From NCBI RefSeq assembly GCF_002224125.1, contig NZ_NCSM01000029.1:392-64391 (forward strand): a stretch of DNA of 64,000 nucleotides, given 5' to 3'. This DNA comes from Streptomyces sp. NBS 14/10. GTDB lineage: Bacteria; Actinomycetota; Actinomycetes; Streptomycetales; Streptomycetaceae. Shown here piece by piece: positions 21,498 to 30,024 of the stretch (the stretch's first letter is position 1; every line of letters starts with the position of its first letter). The notes beneath the pieces are model-generated. The model saw only the letters and a program-made list of their open reading frames with translations, did no database searches and was not told where the DNA came from. A program made the position numbers and the translations under genes.

Positions 21498-22028
21498 ATG
21501 CGACGAACCTGGGCCGCTCTGCCCGCCCTTGCCGCCGTCCTCGTCGGCGCGACACCCGCGTCGGCCGCAACGCACCCGTCCTCGTCCTCGTCCAGCGGGT
21601 CGGGCTGGGAACCCGCGCCGCAGGCTCCGTTCGACACCGCGGCCGGCGCCCGGTGCGATTTCCCCGTCCACGGTGAACCCATCGTCGACGAGGTCGTCCA
21701 GCGGGTGCTGGACACCTACCCCGACGGCGCCCCGAAACGAGTCGAGTACAAGGGGGACTTGATCGTGCGGGTCATCAACACGGATACCGGCGCCTTCTGG
21801 GACGCGGACGCCGGTGGCCGGGCCGTCGTCGACCACCGCGCCGACGGTTCCGAGCTGTGGTCGGTGGTCGGACCCGTGCTGTTCGGCTTCGCCGAGAACG
21901 GGGGCACTCTGGCGCGGGGCCTCTACATCGTCGACGGCGTTTACACGATGGACATCAGCCCCACCCGGTACAAGACGCTGACCATGCTGCACGGGACGAC
22001 CGACCCGCTCTGCGCCCGTATCGACTGA
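21498..22028 (+). CDS. Secreted protein of unknown function
   Basis: 176 residues with a clear Sec signal peptide (MRRTWAALPALAAVLVGATPASA), a serine-rich linker, and a compact domain of about 130 residues I cannot place in a family. Two cysteines (GARCDF near the start, PLCAR near the end) could form a disulfide joining the ends. It is divergent from the SARP gene with 99 bp between the starts. AGGAG lies 6 bp before ATG. It may mark the right edge of the cluster, but nothing ties it to biosynthesis. Confidence 0.8.
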   Translation: MRRTWAALPALAAVLVGATPASAATHPSSSSSSGSGWEPAPQAPFDTAAGARCDFPVHGEPIVDEVVQRVLDTYPDGAPKRVEYKGDLIVRVINTDTGAFWDADAGGRAVVDHRADGSELWSVVGPVLFGFAENGGTLARGLYIVDGVYTMDISPTRYKTLTMLHGTTDPLCARID

Positions 22029-22046
22029 GCGGTTGCGCCTCGGGGT

Positions 22047-22080
22047 CCGGGGCCCGCGGATGGGGGTCCGCGAGCCCCGG
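22047..22080. terminator. Bidirectional terminator hairpin
   Basis: A 14-bp stem (22047-22060 with 22067-22080, 13 of 14 paired) with a 6-base loop sits between two convergent genes ending at 22028 (+) and 22089 (-). It has no U-tract, as is common in Streptomyces. Confidence 0.7.
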
Positions 22081-22088
22081 GGCATGGC

Positions 22089-24527
22089 TCACCGGGTACG
22101 AGTCACCCGGTACGGCTCACCTTGCGCCGCTCCCCGCGTGGCGTGTCCGCGTACGGCGTGGATGCCGGGGTCGTGGCCGGCCAGGGGCGCGATATGCGCT
22201 GCGGCCGCGGTGCCGGGGGCGGTGCAGGACTTGCCGTTCAGCGTGTAGTTGCCCGGCGCGAGATTGGTGCCGGTGTAGGAACCGTTGAAGCCGATGGTGG
22301 TGGAGGCGCCGGTCGCCAGCGCGGCGTTCCAGCCGGCGTCCTTGACGGTGACCTGGGTGCCGCTCTGGCTCCAGGTGCCGTTCCACCCCTGGGTGACCTT
22401 CTGACCGCCGGCGAGGGAGAAGCCCAGCTGCCAGCCGTTGAGGGCGGGGCCCTTGTTGGTGAGGGTGACGGTGGCGGTGAAGCCGGAGCCCCAGTCGTTG
22501 CTCACCCGGTAGTCGACCGTGCAGGTGGCGGCCGGGGCCGCGGCGGTGGTCAGCCGCACCGTGGCCGAGGGTGGCGAGCTGCGGCCCGCGGTGTCCTTGG
22601 CCACGACGCGGAAGGTGTAGGCGGTGGACGGGGCGAGGCCGGTGACGGTGGCGCTGGTGGCGGGGGCGTCGACCGTGGCCACCGGGGCGCTGCCCGCGGG
22701 GTCGCCGGAGTACACCTGGTAGCTCGCCACCGGGGACGAACCGGCGGTGGACGCGGCCCAGGACAAGGTGGCCCGGTCCGGACCGACCGCGGTGGCGGTC
22801 GGCGTACCGGGGGCGGTGGGCGGCTTCGCCTCGGACGAGCCGGCGGGCAGGACGTACTCGGTGATGGAGTACGCGGGGAAGGTGGTGGTGAACCCGCCGT
22901 TGGTCAGCGGCTGATCGGCCAGGTGCTTGATCGAGGTGACGTCGTCCTGGCCGTAGCGGTAGACCTGCGCCGAGCCGGCGAGCCCGGTGCGTCCGGTCAC
23001 GGACACCGGGGCGGTCAGATCGCCGGTGGTCTTGTTGACGACCATCACGGTCAGCGCGTGGTCGCTGTCGCGCTCTGCCGCGTAGACCGAAAGCTTCTCC
23101 TGATCGGCGCTGGCCGCCTGGACCGCGGTGTCGCCGAACGCGCCGCCGTTGCCGTCGTAGTTGCGGAACATCCGGAAGGCGTAGGCGCCGGGGTCGGTGG
23201 ACTTGGGCGGCGACCACAAGGTGGCCAGGTCAAGGTCCTCCCGGCCGAAGATGCCGAGCACATCGGCCTGCGCCAGGGCGCCGTCGATGTGGTCCAGCGC
23301 GCCCCAGTTGTACTCGGTGATGGCGAGCTTGGTGCCCGGGTAGTTCTCGTCGACCAGGGAGCGCATCCGCGGGATGTACTGGACGGGCTGGTTGATCCAG
23401 CTCTCGTCCACATACGTGGGGTCCCACAGCTGTCGCGTGGAGCGCAGCCGCAGCTCCTGGGTGGCGGGGTCGTCATTGCCGCTGGACACCCCGGACTGCT
23501 GCGGATAGATGTGGTTGTCGAAGTAGTCCAGGATGCGGCGGCCGTGGCTCTGCTCGTACGCCTTCATCTGCTGGAGGTACCAGGGGGCGAACTGCTGCCC
23601 GCCGTGGGCCGCCCGGTCCGGGGGGTTGGACCAGCAGTCGCCGCCCTTTTCGTTGCACGTCTTCTGGTCGAGGCCGGAGTAGATCAGGGAGTTCAGGCCC
23701 CAGCCGACCGGGCCGAGGGTCTGCGCACCGGGGTCGGCTTCCTTGATCGCGGCGGCGGTGGCATAGGTGCTGTCGCGTATCTCGTCATAGCCCGCCCCGG
23801 CCGGGTGGACATCCCGGTGGGTGGTGAACCACAGGTCGGGCTCGTTGTCGAGGTTGTAGAAGCGCACCCCGCCGGCGTTCGCGGACCCGTAGGCGCGGTT
23901 CAGATACTCAACCCAGCCCTTGGTGAACTCCGGGCCGGCGGCGACGCTGGTGTCGGCGGGGTCGTTGCCGGTGACGTTGGTGTCGTCGCTCTTCACGCCG
24001 TTGCCGCAGTCCGGGCGCCACTGGGCGTCGCTGCCCTTCTGGGGCCCGTACTTGGCGATGCTGAAGCCGCAGGCGGCGTTGCGCGCCGCCGTCGTCGAGC
24101 CGACCATCGGCACGGTCAGTATGGTGTCGGTGCCCGTGCGGCGGTTCTGGTCGACGAACTTGTCGGCTTCCGAGCCGTCCGGCAGCTGGGCGGTGCCGTT
24201 CTCGTAGTAGAGGTTCTCGAAGTACCAGTCGGAACCGGCGTTGTAGGCGTCGAGCTTGTAGTTGTAGCGGGTGGTGGCGTTTCCGCCCCAGCGCCGCACC
24301 GGCAGTCGCAGCTCCTTGGCCAGCGCCTCCTCGGCGAAGTTGATCCCGTAGACATGCGGGTCGATGGCGTGGCGCCCGGTGGTGGCGTCGACCCTGAGGG
24401 CGGGGCCGTCCGCGGCGGCGGAGGACCGAGTGCCTTTGCCGGATAAGTCGCTGGCCTGGACGGGAGCGGCCAGACCGGCACCGGCCACCAGCAGCGCCGC
24501 GGCCACCAGCGCGGCTCTTCGAGTCAT
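22089..24527 (-). CDS. Secreted GH44 endoglucanase/xyloglucanase with FN3 and CBM2
   Basis: An 812-residue extracellular beta-glucanase. Residues 1-26 are a signal peptide; a GH44 catalytic domain spans about 45-590 with acid/base Glu229 in NLDNEPDLW and nucleophile Glu405 in ITEYNWG, spaced as in known GH44 enzymes. An FN3 linker (about 590-680) and a cellulose-binding CBM2 with several exposed tryptophans follow. The protein runs about 45 residues past the final CBM2 Cys, where most family members stop, as if a stop codon had been lost. The second ATG (24527) is preferred because AAGGAG is 9 bp upstream. Leu28 is a TTA codon (bldA). A CebR-type operator lies 144 bp upstream, so cello-oligosaccharides should induce it. 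Confidence 0.93.
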   Translation of the reverse strand: MTRRAALVAAALLVAGAGLAAPVQASDLSGKGTRSSAAADGPALRVDATTGRHAIDPHVYGINFAEEALAKELRLPVRRWGGNATTRYNYKLDAYNAGSDWYFENLYYENGTAQLPDGSEADKFVDQNRRTGTDTILTVPMVGSTTAARNAACGFSIAKYGPQKGSDAQWRPDCGNGVKSDDTNVTGNDPADTSVAAGPEFTKGWVEYLNRAYGSANAGGVRFYNLDNEPDLWFTTHRDVHPAGAGYDEIRDSTYATAAAIKEADPGAQTLGPVGWGLNSLIYSGLDQKTCNEKGGDCWSNPPDRAAHGGQQFAPWYLQQMKAYEQSHGRRILDYFDNHIYPQQSGVSSGNDDPATQELRLRSTRQLWDPTYVDESWINQPVQYIPRMRSLVDENYPGTKLAITEYNWGALDHIDGALAQADVLGIFGREDLDLATLWSPPKSTDPGAYAFRMFRNYDGNGGAFGDTAVQAASADQEKLSVYAAERDSDHALTVMVVNKTTGDLTAPVSVTGRTGLAGSAQVYRYGQDDVTSIKHLADQPLTNGGFTTTFPAYSITEYVLPAGSSEAKPPTAPGTPTATAVGPDRATLSWAASTAGSSPVASYQVYSGDPAGSAPVATVDAPATSATVTGLAPSTAYTFRVVAKDTAGRSSPPSATVRLTTAAAPAATCTVDYRVSNDWGSGFTATVTLTNKGPALNGWQLGFSLAGGQKVTQGWNGTWSQSGTQVTVKDAGWNAALATGASTTIGFNGSYTGTNLAPGNYTLNGKSCTAPGTAAAAHIAPLAGHDPGIHAVRGHATRGAAQGEPYRVTRTR

Positions 24528-24670
24528 GCGCATGGTCTCCTTCCATGCGGCCATGCGACACGGCTCAGCCACGCTCGCCCCGCATGGCGGGACACGGGCG
24601 CACGGGCCATGGCACCGAGGGGGCAGTGCCGTACGGCCTGACAACGGGGGGAATGGTGCGCGAGAGCACA

Positions 24671-24684
24671 TGGGAGCGCTCCCA
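24671..24684. promoter_or_regulatory. CebR operator (TGGGAGCGCTCCCA)
   Basis: An exact match to the 14-bp palindrome bound by the cellobiose/cellotriose-responsive LacI-family repressor CebR in Streptomyces. It lies upstream of the GH44 gene (- strand) and about 185 bp before the divergent GPP34 gene. CebR itself is not in the window. Confidence 0.9.
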
Positions 24685-24869
24685 AGAGCCTTCACATGGT
24701 CAGCGAGGCCCGGGGCGCTGTCAAGGGGCTCGAGCGGCAGAGCACCCCTGACCGGGGCGCGCTACAGTCGGCCACGTACGGGAAACTCCTTGAACTCCTC
24801 CGCCGGAACCGTCCCGGCCCGGCCGCTCAGCGACGTATCGCCATCGATGCCTCTGACGTGGAGCCACTT

Positions 24870-25475
24870 ATGACCACACCGCGGGACTTGTTGATCGTCG
24901 CCATGGGCACGGTGCCCGACCGCCCAGTGGAGCGCGGAGATCTGTCGCTCGCGCTCGCGGGGGCCGAGATGATCGACCTCATCGGCGCCCATGCGCTCAG
25001 CCTGGACGGCGATGTCATCGTGCCGGGCCCGCAGCCGGCGATCGCCGATCGTCTGCTGGACGAGGCCGCGTCGTCGCTGGATCGACAGGCGCCGTACGAG
25101 GCGGTCGGCGACTGGCTGTGGCGCAGAGGCCGCGGTCTGTCCGCGGCCTACGCGGCCGAGCTGGAGCAGGAGGGGGAGATCACCCGGCGCCGCCACCGCT
25201 GGACACCCTTCCGGACCAGCCGGCCCGTACTGGCCGACTCACCCGCACACCACGAGGCGGCGGACCGCTGGACATCGGATGAGCCCGTCCTCGCCGCGCT
25301 CGCGGCGGCTGTCGGGATCCGCGGCGAGCCGTCCGAGGACGCCCCGGCCGTGGCGGACGAGGCGGTGGTGACGGTGCTCGCCGCGGTGAACGACGCGGTC
25401 ATGGAGCTGGGGGCCGTACGGCAGCGGCGGGCCATCGAGGAAGCGGCCTTCGACAACATCTGGCGAGGCGACTAG
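24870..25475 (+). CDS. GPP34 (GOLPH3-like) family protein
   Basis: A 201-residue cytoplasmic alpha-helical protein with the family hallmark DLSLALAGAEMIDL near the N-terminus. Eukaryotic GOLPH3 binds phosphoinositides at the Golgi; the many Streptomyces homologues have no settled role, though membrane association is likely. ATG 24870 (MTTPRDLL) fits the usual start of actinobacterial members; an upstream in-frame start would add 58 unrelated residues. It stands alone, divergent from GH44. Confidence 0.8.
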   Translation: MTTPRDLLIVAMGTVPDRPVERGDLSLALAGAEMIDLIGAHALSLDGDVIVPGPQPAIADRLLDEAASSLDRQAPYEAVGDWLWRRGRGLSAAYAAELEQEGEITRRRHRWTPFRTSRPVLADSPAHHEAADRWTSDEPVLAALAAAVGIRGEPSEDAPAVADEAVVTVLAAVNDAVMELGAVRQRRAIEEAAFDNIWRGD

Positions 25476-25516
25476 CGGGGCGACTCGCGGGGCGGTGCGA
25501 GGCGTTGCGGGACCGC

Positions 25517-25693
25517 TCACAGACAGTTGCGGGTGAGCCATTCGTCGGCGTTGTAGGTGTCCTTCGCCGGGTCCGGTGCGATGGCGGGCTGTTCCTCGAC
25601 GGTGTCCTCCAGGCGGATGCGCTGGGGCAGGGTGCCGAATCGAGCACGTCGTGCGGCCTCGGCGTTATCGCGTATCTGCTCGGGCTGTGCCAT
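25517..25693 (-). CDS. Small conserved-looking hydrophilic protein
   Basis: 58 residues, charged and without membrane segments; it starts MAQPEQIRDNAEAAR and ends DEWLTRNCL. ATG 25693 has GGAAGG 7 bp upstream; a GTG 18 bp earlier is also possible. It is divergent from the CGNR regulator with 74 bp between starts and may be controlled by it. No function can be assigned. Confidence 0.6.
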   Translation of the reverse strand: MAQPEQIRDNAEAARRARFGTLPQRIRLEDTVEEQPAIAPDPAKDTYNADEWLTRNCL

Positions 25694-25720
25694 GTCGTCG
25701 CCTTCCGTCACCGCTCTGGT

Positions 25721-25767
25721 GGGTGACGAGCCTTGCAGAAGTTTCAGTCACCCGTCAAGATGGTGAC
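25721..25767. promoter_or_regulatory. GGTGAC/GTCACC inverted repeats in a divergent promoter
   Basis: GGGTGAC (25721-25727), GTCACCC (25747-25753) and GGTGAC (25762-25767) form overlapping inverted repeats between the small gene and the CGNR gene; the last arm abuts the GTG start. They could be the binding site of the CGNR protein (autoregulation). This is inference only. Confidence 0.4.
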
Positions 25768-26325
25768 GTGAATCTGGATCACGTATTTCTCTGCGGCAAC
25801 CCCGCTCTCGACCTCGCCGCGACGCTCCGCGCCCGCCGTTCGGTGCGGTTCGAGATGTTCGTGTCGCCGGACCGGCTGGACGCCTGGTATCTGGGGTCGG
25901 GAATCGTCGACGCGGTCTCCGCCAGTCAGGAGGCCGATGTCGAGCAGGCGATCGCCGTACGGGAGGCGATCTACGGGCTGGTCAAAGCCCGCGTCGCCGG
26001 GGACGCGTACGACAGCGAGGCGCTGGCCCTGGTGAACGGGATGGCCCGCAAGCCTCCTGCCACGCCCCAGCTCACCGCGTCGGGCCGGTGGACCGAGGCG
26101 ACGCCGGAGGAGGCGCTGGCCACCGTGGCGCGGCACGCCGTCGAGCTTCTCGGCGGGCCGGATGTGCCGCTGCTCAAGGAGTGCGGCAACCCCGAATGCA
26201 CCCGCGTCTACATCGACCGGTCGCGCGGTATGCGACGCCAGTGGTGCGGCATGGAGTCCTGCGGGAACAAGGTCAAGGCGGCGGCCTATCGCGCCCGTAA
26301 GAGGCAGGCGGCCGCGGCCGGCTGA
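25768..26325 (+). CDS. CGNR zinc-finger transcriptional regulator (ABATE domain)
   Basis: A 185-residue protein with an N-terminal ABATE region (FLCGNPALDLAATL) and a C-terminal CGNR zinc finger. The metal-binding Cys are in CGNPEC and WCGMESC, followed by GNKVKAAAYRARKR, a basic DNA-binding tail. The GTG start lies only a few bases after inverted repeats and lacks a strong Shine-Dalgarno sequence. It shares its domain pair with the C-terminus of the SARP at 20052-21398. Its targets may be its own divergent promoter and the exporter downstream. Confidence 0.85.
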   Translation: MNLDHVFLCGNPALDLAATLRARRSVRFEMFVSPDRLDAWYLGSGIVDAVSASQEADVEQAIAVREAIYGLVKARVAGDAYDSEALALVNGMARKPPATPQLTASGRWTEATPEEALATVARHAVELLGGPDVPLLKECGNPECTRVYIDRSRGMRRQWCGMESCGNKVKAAAYRARKRQAAAAG

Positions 26326-26328
26326 CGC

Positions 26329-26380
26329 GACACGGCCGGCGCCATCGGTCGCGTGGATGGCGCCGGCCGGGCGCCGTGTC
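26329..26380 (+). terminator. Terminator hairpin after the CGNR gene
   Basis: A 13-bp perfect stem (26334-26346 with 26356-26368) with a 9-base loop starts a few bases after the stop codon; GACAC and GTGTC extend it outside a bulge. It has no U-tract. Confidence 0.8.
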
Positions 26381-26483
26381 GGCTGCCCTCCGCGGCGCTC
26401 GGGCCGGTCGCGCCGGCGTACTGCGCCACCCCGTGGTCGAACGACCAGTTGATTGACCCGCTCAGGATTGTCGTCGACCCCCT

Positions 26484-26503
26484 TGTACATACTAGTAGGT
26501 ACA
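26484..26503. promoter_or_regulatory. TetR-like palindrome upstream of the exporter
   Basis: TGTACATACTAGTAGGTACA is a 20-bp dyad with one mismatched pair. The core resembles operators of TetR-family repressors that control drug exporters. No TetR gene lies beside it, so the cognate regulator is unknown. Confidence 0.55.
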
Positions 26504-26568
26504 GTCAGACCCCCGGCCGTCCGGCTATGCAAAGTCGCCTTCCGTCGGTGCCCGCCATTGCCCTCGAT

Positions 26569-26620
26569 ATACCCCCCGGGGGTATGTTAAGGTCTCGCTT
26601 CACATACCCCAGGGGGGTAT
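26569..26620. promoter_or_regulatory. Two ATACCCC-N3-GGGGTAT operators before the exporter
   Basis: Two 17-bp palindromes, ATACCCCCCGGGGGTAT (26569-26585) and ATACCCCAGGGGGGTAT (26604-26620), are 35 bp apart centre to centre and end 23 bp before the exporter start. The G/C-tract form resembles CsoR/RcnR-type operators. A third copy lies before the LuxR-type gene at 31138. Confidence 0.7.
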
Positions 26621-26643
26621 GAAGACAAGAAAGGGGCAGGGTC

Positions 26644-28086
26644 ATGTCGGATGTCAACCCACGGCGTTGGTGGGCGCTCCTCGTGCTTGCCGCCGCTCAG
26701 TTCATGGTGATCATGGACACGTCGATCATCGGGGTGGCGCTTCCCGAGATGCAGCGGGATCTCGGCTTCTCGCAGGGAGAGCTCCAGTGGATCTTCAATG
26801 CGTATGTCATCTCCTTCGGCGGGCTCCTCCTGCTCGGTGGCCGCCTCTCCGACCTGCTCGGCGCGCGCAAGGTCTTCACCGCAGGCTGGGTGGTCCTGAT
26901 CGCGGGTTCCGTGGTCGCGGCCGCGGCTCAGAACGTCGGGGCGGAGGTCGTCGGCCGCGCCGTCCAGGGCGTGGGCGGCGCGCTGATCGCGCCCGCGGCC
27001 ATGACGTTGCTGATGATGCTCTTCGCACACGACCAGAAGGAGCTCGGCAAGGCCATGGCGCTGTACGGTGCCGCGGCCCCCGCGGGCGGTACGGCCGGCG
27101 TCTTTCTCGGCGGCGTGTTCACCGAATGGCTCAGCTGGCCATGGGTCTTCATCATCTACGTGCCGATCGGTGTCGCGACCCTCGCGGCCACCAAGCTGCT
27201 GCCGGCCGTCGGCGGCCGACGGGGCGGGGTGGACGTGCTGGGTGCGGTGGCGGTCACCGCGGGGCTCGCGCTCGCCGTGTTCGCCGTCGTCCGGGCTCCG
27301 GAGGCCGGCTGGGGCTCCAGTGGCACCGTGCTTCAACTGCTGGGCGCCGCCGCCCTGTTGCTGCTCTTCATCGTGATCCAGAAGACGGCGCACGAGCCGC
27401 TGATGCCGCTCGGCATCTGGCGCGTCCCGCGGCTCGGTTCGGCCAACCTGGCGATGACCCTGCTGGGTGCCGCCTGGATTCCGATGTGGTACTTCCTCAA
27501 CCTGTATCTGCAGCAGGTCCTCGGTTACGGGGCGTTCGAGTCCGGGGCCGCCCTGCTTCCGATGACCGTCCTGCTGATGATCTTCATGACGGCGATCACG
27601 GCGAGGCTGATGGCCAGGTTCGGCGCGAAGGCGCTCATCGGTGGCGGTTTGCTGGTCCTTGCCGCGGGTCTCGTCTGGTTGTCGGCGGTCGAACCCACCG
27701 GAACGTTCGCGGTCGATGTGCTGCCCGCCTCGCTGGTCTCCGCGCTGGGCATGTCGCTGGCGTACATCCCGGCCATGATGGCGGCGATGTCGGGGGCCCC
27801 GCAGGAGCAGGCGGGTCTGGCATCGGGCATCGTCAACACGACCTATCAGGTGGGGTCGGCCCTGGGGCTCGCGGCACTCACCGCGGTGGCCACCTCGCAG
27901 GGCGCCGGCCGGCTGGGCAACCTGCCCGCGCTGACGGACGGCTTCAGCGCGGCCTTCCTCTGGGCCGCCGCGATCGCCGCGGTGGCCGGTCTGAGCACGT
28001 TGCTGCTGATGCGTGGCGAAAGGGCCGCGGAGGCGCCTCAGGCCGATGGCGCTCCGACCGCTCAGGGAGACCGGGTCGCCGTCTGA
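26644..28086 (+). CDS. DHA2-type MFS drug exporter
   Basis: 480 residues with about 14 membrane segments; MDTSIIGVALPEMQRDL in TM1 and GGRLSDLLGARKVF after TM2 are the EmrB/QacA family motifs. It is only distantly similar to the exporter of the PKS cluster. Three palindromes upstream indicate tight repression. It is followed by a strong terminator and then the synthetase-like gene, which may supply or modify its substrate; that link rests only on position and on the operator shared with the LuxR-type gene. ATG 26644 has AGGGGCAGGG upstream. Confidence 0.92.
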   Translation: MSDVNPRRWWALLVLAAAQFMVIMDTSIIGVALPEMQRDLGFSQGELQWIFNAYVISFGGLLLLGGRLSDLLGARKVFTAGWVVLIAGSVVAAAAQNVGAEVVGRAVQGVGGALIAPAAMTLLMMLFAHDQKELGKAMALYGAAAPAGGTAGVFLGGVFTEWLSWPWVFIIYVPIGVATLAATKLLPAVGGRRGGVDVLGAVAVTAGLALAVFAVVRAPEAGWGSSGTVLQLLGAAALLLLFIVIQKTAHEPLMPLGIWRVPRLGSANLAMTLLGAAWIPMWYFLNLYLQQVLGYGAFESGAALLPMTVLLMIFMTAITARLMARFGAKALIGGGLLVLAAGLVWLSAVEPTGTFAVDVLPASLVSALGMSLAYIPAMMAAMSGAPQEQAGLASGIVNTTYQVGSALGLAALTAVATSQGAGRLGNLPALTDGFSAAFLWAAAIAAVAGLSTLLLMRGERAAEAPQADGAPTAQGDRVAV

Positions 28087-28165
28087 GCCGACCTCGGGAA
28101 GAAACCCTGCCGACCGCACTCTCGGCGCGTTCACCAGGAACACCACAACAGCAACACGCAAACAC

Positions 28166-28213
28166 GGACAGGGCCGTTCGATGCCGGGCCACCGGCATCG
28201 GGCGGCCCTGTCC
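28166..28213 (+). terminator. Long hairpin after the exporter
   Basis: An 11-bp outer stem (28166-28176 with 28203-28213) and an 8-bp inner stem (28180-28187 with 28192-28199) surround a GCCA loop, 80 bp after the exporter stop. The 194 bases from here to the next gene hold no further feature I can name. Confidence 0.8.
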
Positions 28214-28407
28214 GCCGTGGCGTACTCATGTCAAGGCGTGGATGCGCACCCTCTCTGGGCGGGGAGACCCGGTGCCTGTCTGCCACTCTGGTGATCGGCT
28301 TCCCTTTCCTCGCAGGTCAAAGGGGTTTCTGCCGTTCTGTGTTCCGACCGGGGGAGTGGTGACCGTGCCCTGGCAGCCGCTCGCCCCACCGCCAAGGAGG
28401 TCCGTAC

Positions 28408-29994
28408 ATGAGCGCCCCACTGTGGATCACCGCCACCCCGCCGGCCAGCCACGGCGAACTGCACATCGGGCACCTCGCCGGTCCTTACGTGGCCGCCGAT
28501 GTGCTCAGCCGCCATCTGCGTGCCGACGGACAGCCCGTGCTGTTCAGTACGGGTATGGCCGACCACGCCGACTCGGTGCGGGTGCGAGCGCTGCGAGGCG
28601 GCCGCAAGCCGGAGGAGGTGGCCGAAGGCTACGGGGCCGCGATCGCCGCTGACTGGCTGCGCGCGAAGGTCGCCTTCGATCAGATCGTCCGGCCACGTCA
28701 GGACCGCGGCTACCGGCGTTGGCTGCAGAACCTGTTCCTGGAACTCTACGGTCAGGGCATCATCGTCGCCCGCACCCGGCTGCAGCCCTACTGCCCGTCC
28801 TGCGAGCTCTGGCTGACCGGCGCCATGGTCATCGGCGCCTGTCCGACCTGCGGCGCCCGCAGCGAAGGCAGCCTCTGCCATGAATGCGCCCGGCCGACGG
28901 ACGCCGAACTCATGGACCCCGTCTGTGCGCTGTGCGGCTCTCCAGGGCGCCCGCGCCGCTGCAGGCGCCCGTATCTCCCGCTCGAGCCGCTGCGCGAACC
29001 ACTGGCCGAGTATTGGGCCTCCACCGTGTCCTCGCCCCGCCTCGCGGTGCTGTGCGAAGGCCTCCTGGAGGACGGCCTGCCGGAAGTCGGTGTCGGACAC
29101 CCGGGTGACTGGGGCGTGCCGGTCCCGGTCGACGACTTCCGAGACCAGCGGATCGACGCCTGCTTCGAGGCCGCGGTCATGCATCTCTTCGGATACGGAT
29201 ACGTCAGCGGCAACGAACAGCGGTCGCTGCCCGAGCGCGCCCTCCACTTCTGTGGATTTGGGCACTCCTTCTGCCACGCGGTGCTGTTGCCCGCGATCCT
29301 CATCGCACGGGGGGTGAAGCTTCCGCAGGAGATGCACGTCAACGAGACCTACCGCATCGACACCGAGCGGGCATGGGATTCCGGCGGCGGGCCCGGCCTG
29401 TGGGCGCTCGACGTGCTCACGGAGTTCGGGTCCGACACAGTGCGCCGCCACGTTCTGGAGGCACGGCCACTCGGCCGCCGCACCGACTTCCGCCGCGACA
29501 GGCTCGACCGTACGAGGCAGGTGCTGGAGGAGACCTGGAACAGCTGGCTCGGGCGGCTGTTCGCGGCCGTGCGCGAGGAGTGCGCGGGGCTGGTCCCCGA
29601 CACGGAGCCCGGAGGGGCTGGTTGGGAAGCGCTGCGCCGCCGGCTGCTTCGGGCCGCCGAGGACCTGCGCGAGGCGTACGGCCCGGAAGCCTTCGACCCG
29701 CGTCGTGCTGTGGCGCTGCTGGACGAAGTGGTGAGCTGCGCGGCCGACTTCGGCTACGTCAATGTCTCCGAGCGCCGCAGGACGAGAGGAGAGCATCTGC
29801 CGCCGATCGTCGCGCAGCTCTCGGTGGCCGCCGCACTGACGTCATGGGCGTGGCCCCTCATGCCCGAGGGCGCGGGGCGGCTGGCAGCGGCGCTACGGAT
29901 GAGGGCCGGTGGTCCGGTGGGCCCGGGAGCGCTCAACCCTCCCTGCCCCGGAACCCGGTTGGATCCTCCGTCCGGACCGGTCTTCGGGTTCTGA
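28408..29994 (+). CDS. Methionyl-tRNA synthetase-like protein lacking KMSKS
   Basis: A 528-residue class I aminoacyl-tRNA synthetase homologue. The HIGH motif is at residues 19-22, followed by a MetRS-like catalytic fold and four CxxC knuckles (YCPSC, CPTC, CHEC, CALC) for one or two zinc ions. The region that should carry KMSKS instead reads MHVNETYRIDTERAW, and TGTDEHG is changed to TGMADHAD. A housekeeping MetRS would keep both. It may use an altered adenylation mechanism, be an amino-acid ligase, or be a non-catalytic decoy. AAGGAGG lies 7 bp before ATG, so it should be well translated. It sits between an exporter and a LuxR-type regulator, which suggests a dedicated pathway or resistance role. 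Confidence 0.85.
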   Translation: MSAPLWITATPPASHGELHIGHLAGPYVAADVLSRHLRADGQPVLFSTGMADHADSVRVRALRGGRKPEEVAEGYGAAIAADWLRAKVAFDQIVRPRQDRGYRRWLQNLFLELYGQGIIVARTRLQPYCPSCELWLTGAMVIGACPTCGARSEGSLCHECARPTDAELMDPVCALCGSPGRPRRCRRPYLPLEPLREPLAEYWASTVSSPRLAVLCEGLLEDGLPEVGVGHPGDWGVPVPVDDFRDQRIDACFEAAVMHLFGYGYVSGNEQRSLPERALHFCGFGHSFCHAVLLPAILIARGVKLPQEMHVNETYRIDTERAWDSGGGPGLWALDVLTEFGSDTVRRHVLEARPLGRRTDFRRDRLDRTRQVLEETWNSWLGRLFAAVREECAGLVPDTEPGGAGWEALRRRLLRAAEDLREAYGPEAFDPRRAVALLDEVVSCAADFGYVNVSERRRTRGEHLPPIVAQLSVAAALTSWAWPLMPEGAGRLAAALRMRAGGPVGPGALNPPCPGTRLDPPSGPVFGF

Positions 29995-30024
29995 GGGACA
30001 GCCACCAGTGTCGCGATCGTGTCC

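Noticed and set aside
21399..22085. N-terminal extension of the SARP frame (to 677 residues)
   Set aside because: It overlaps a divergent secreted-protein gene with signal peptide and ribosome site, has no domain, and the SARP domain begins cleanly at ATG 21398.
28214..28407. T-box or other riboswitch before the synthetase-like gene
   Set aside because: No T-box consensus, specifier stem or terminator/antiterminator pair is visible; only a plain leader with a strong Shine-Dalgarno sequence.
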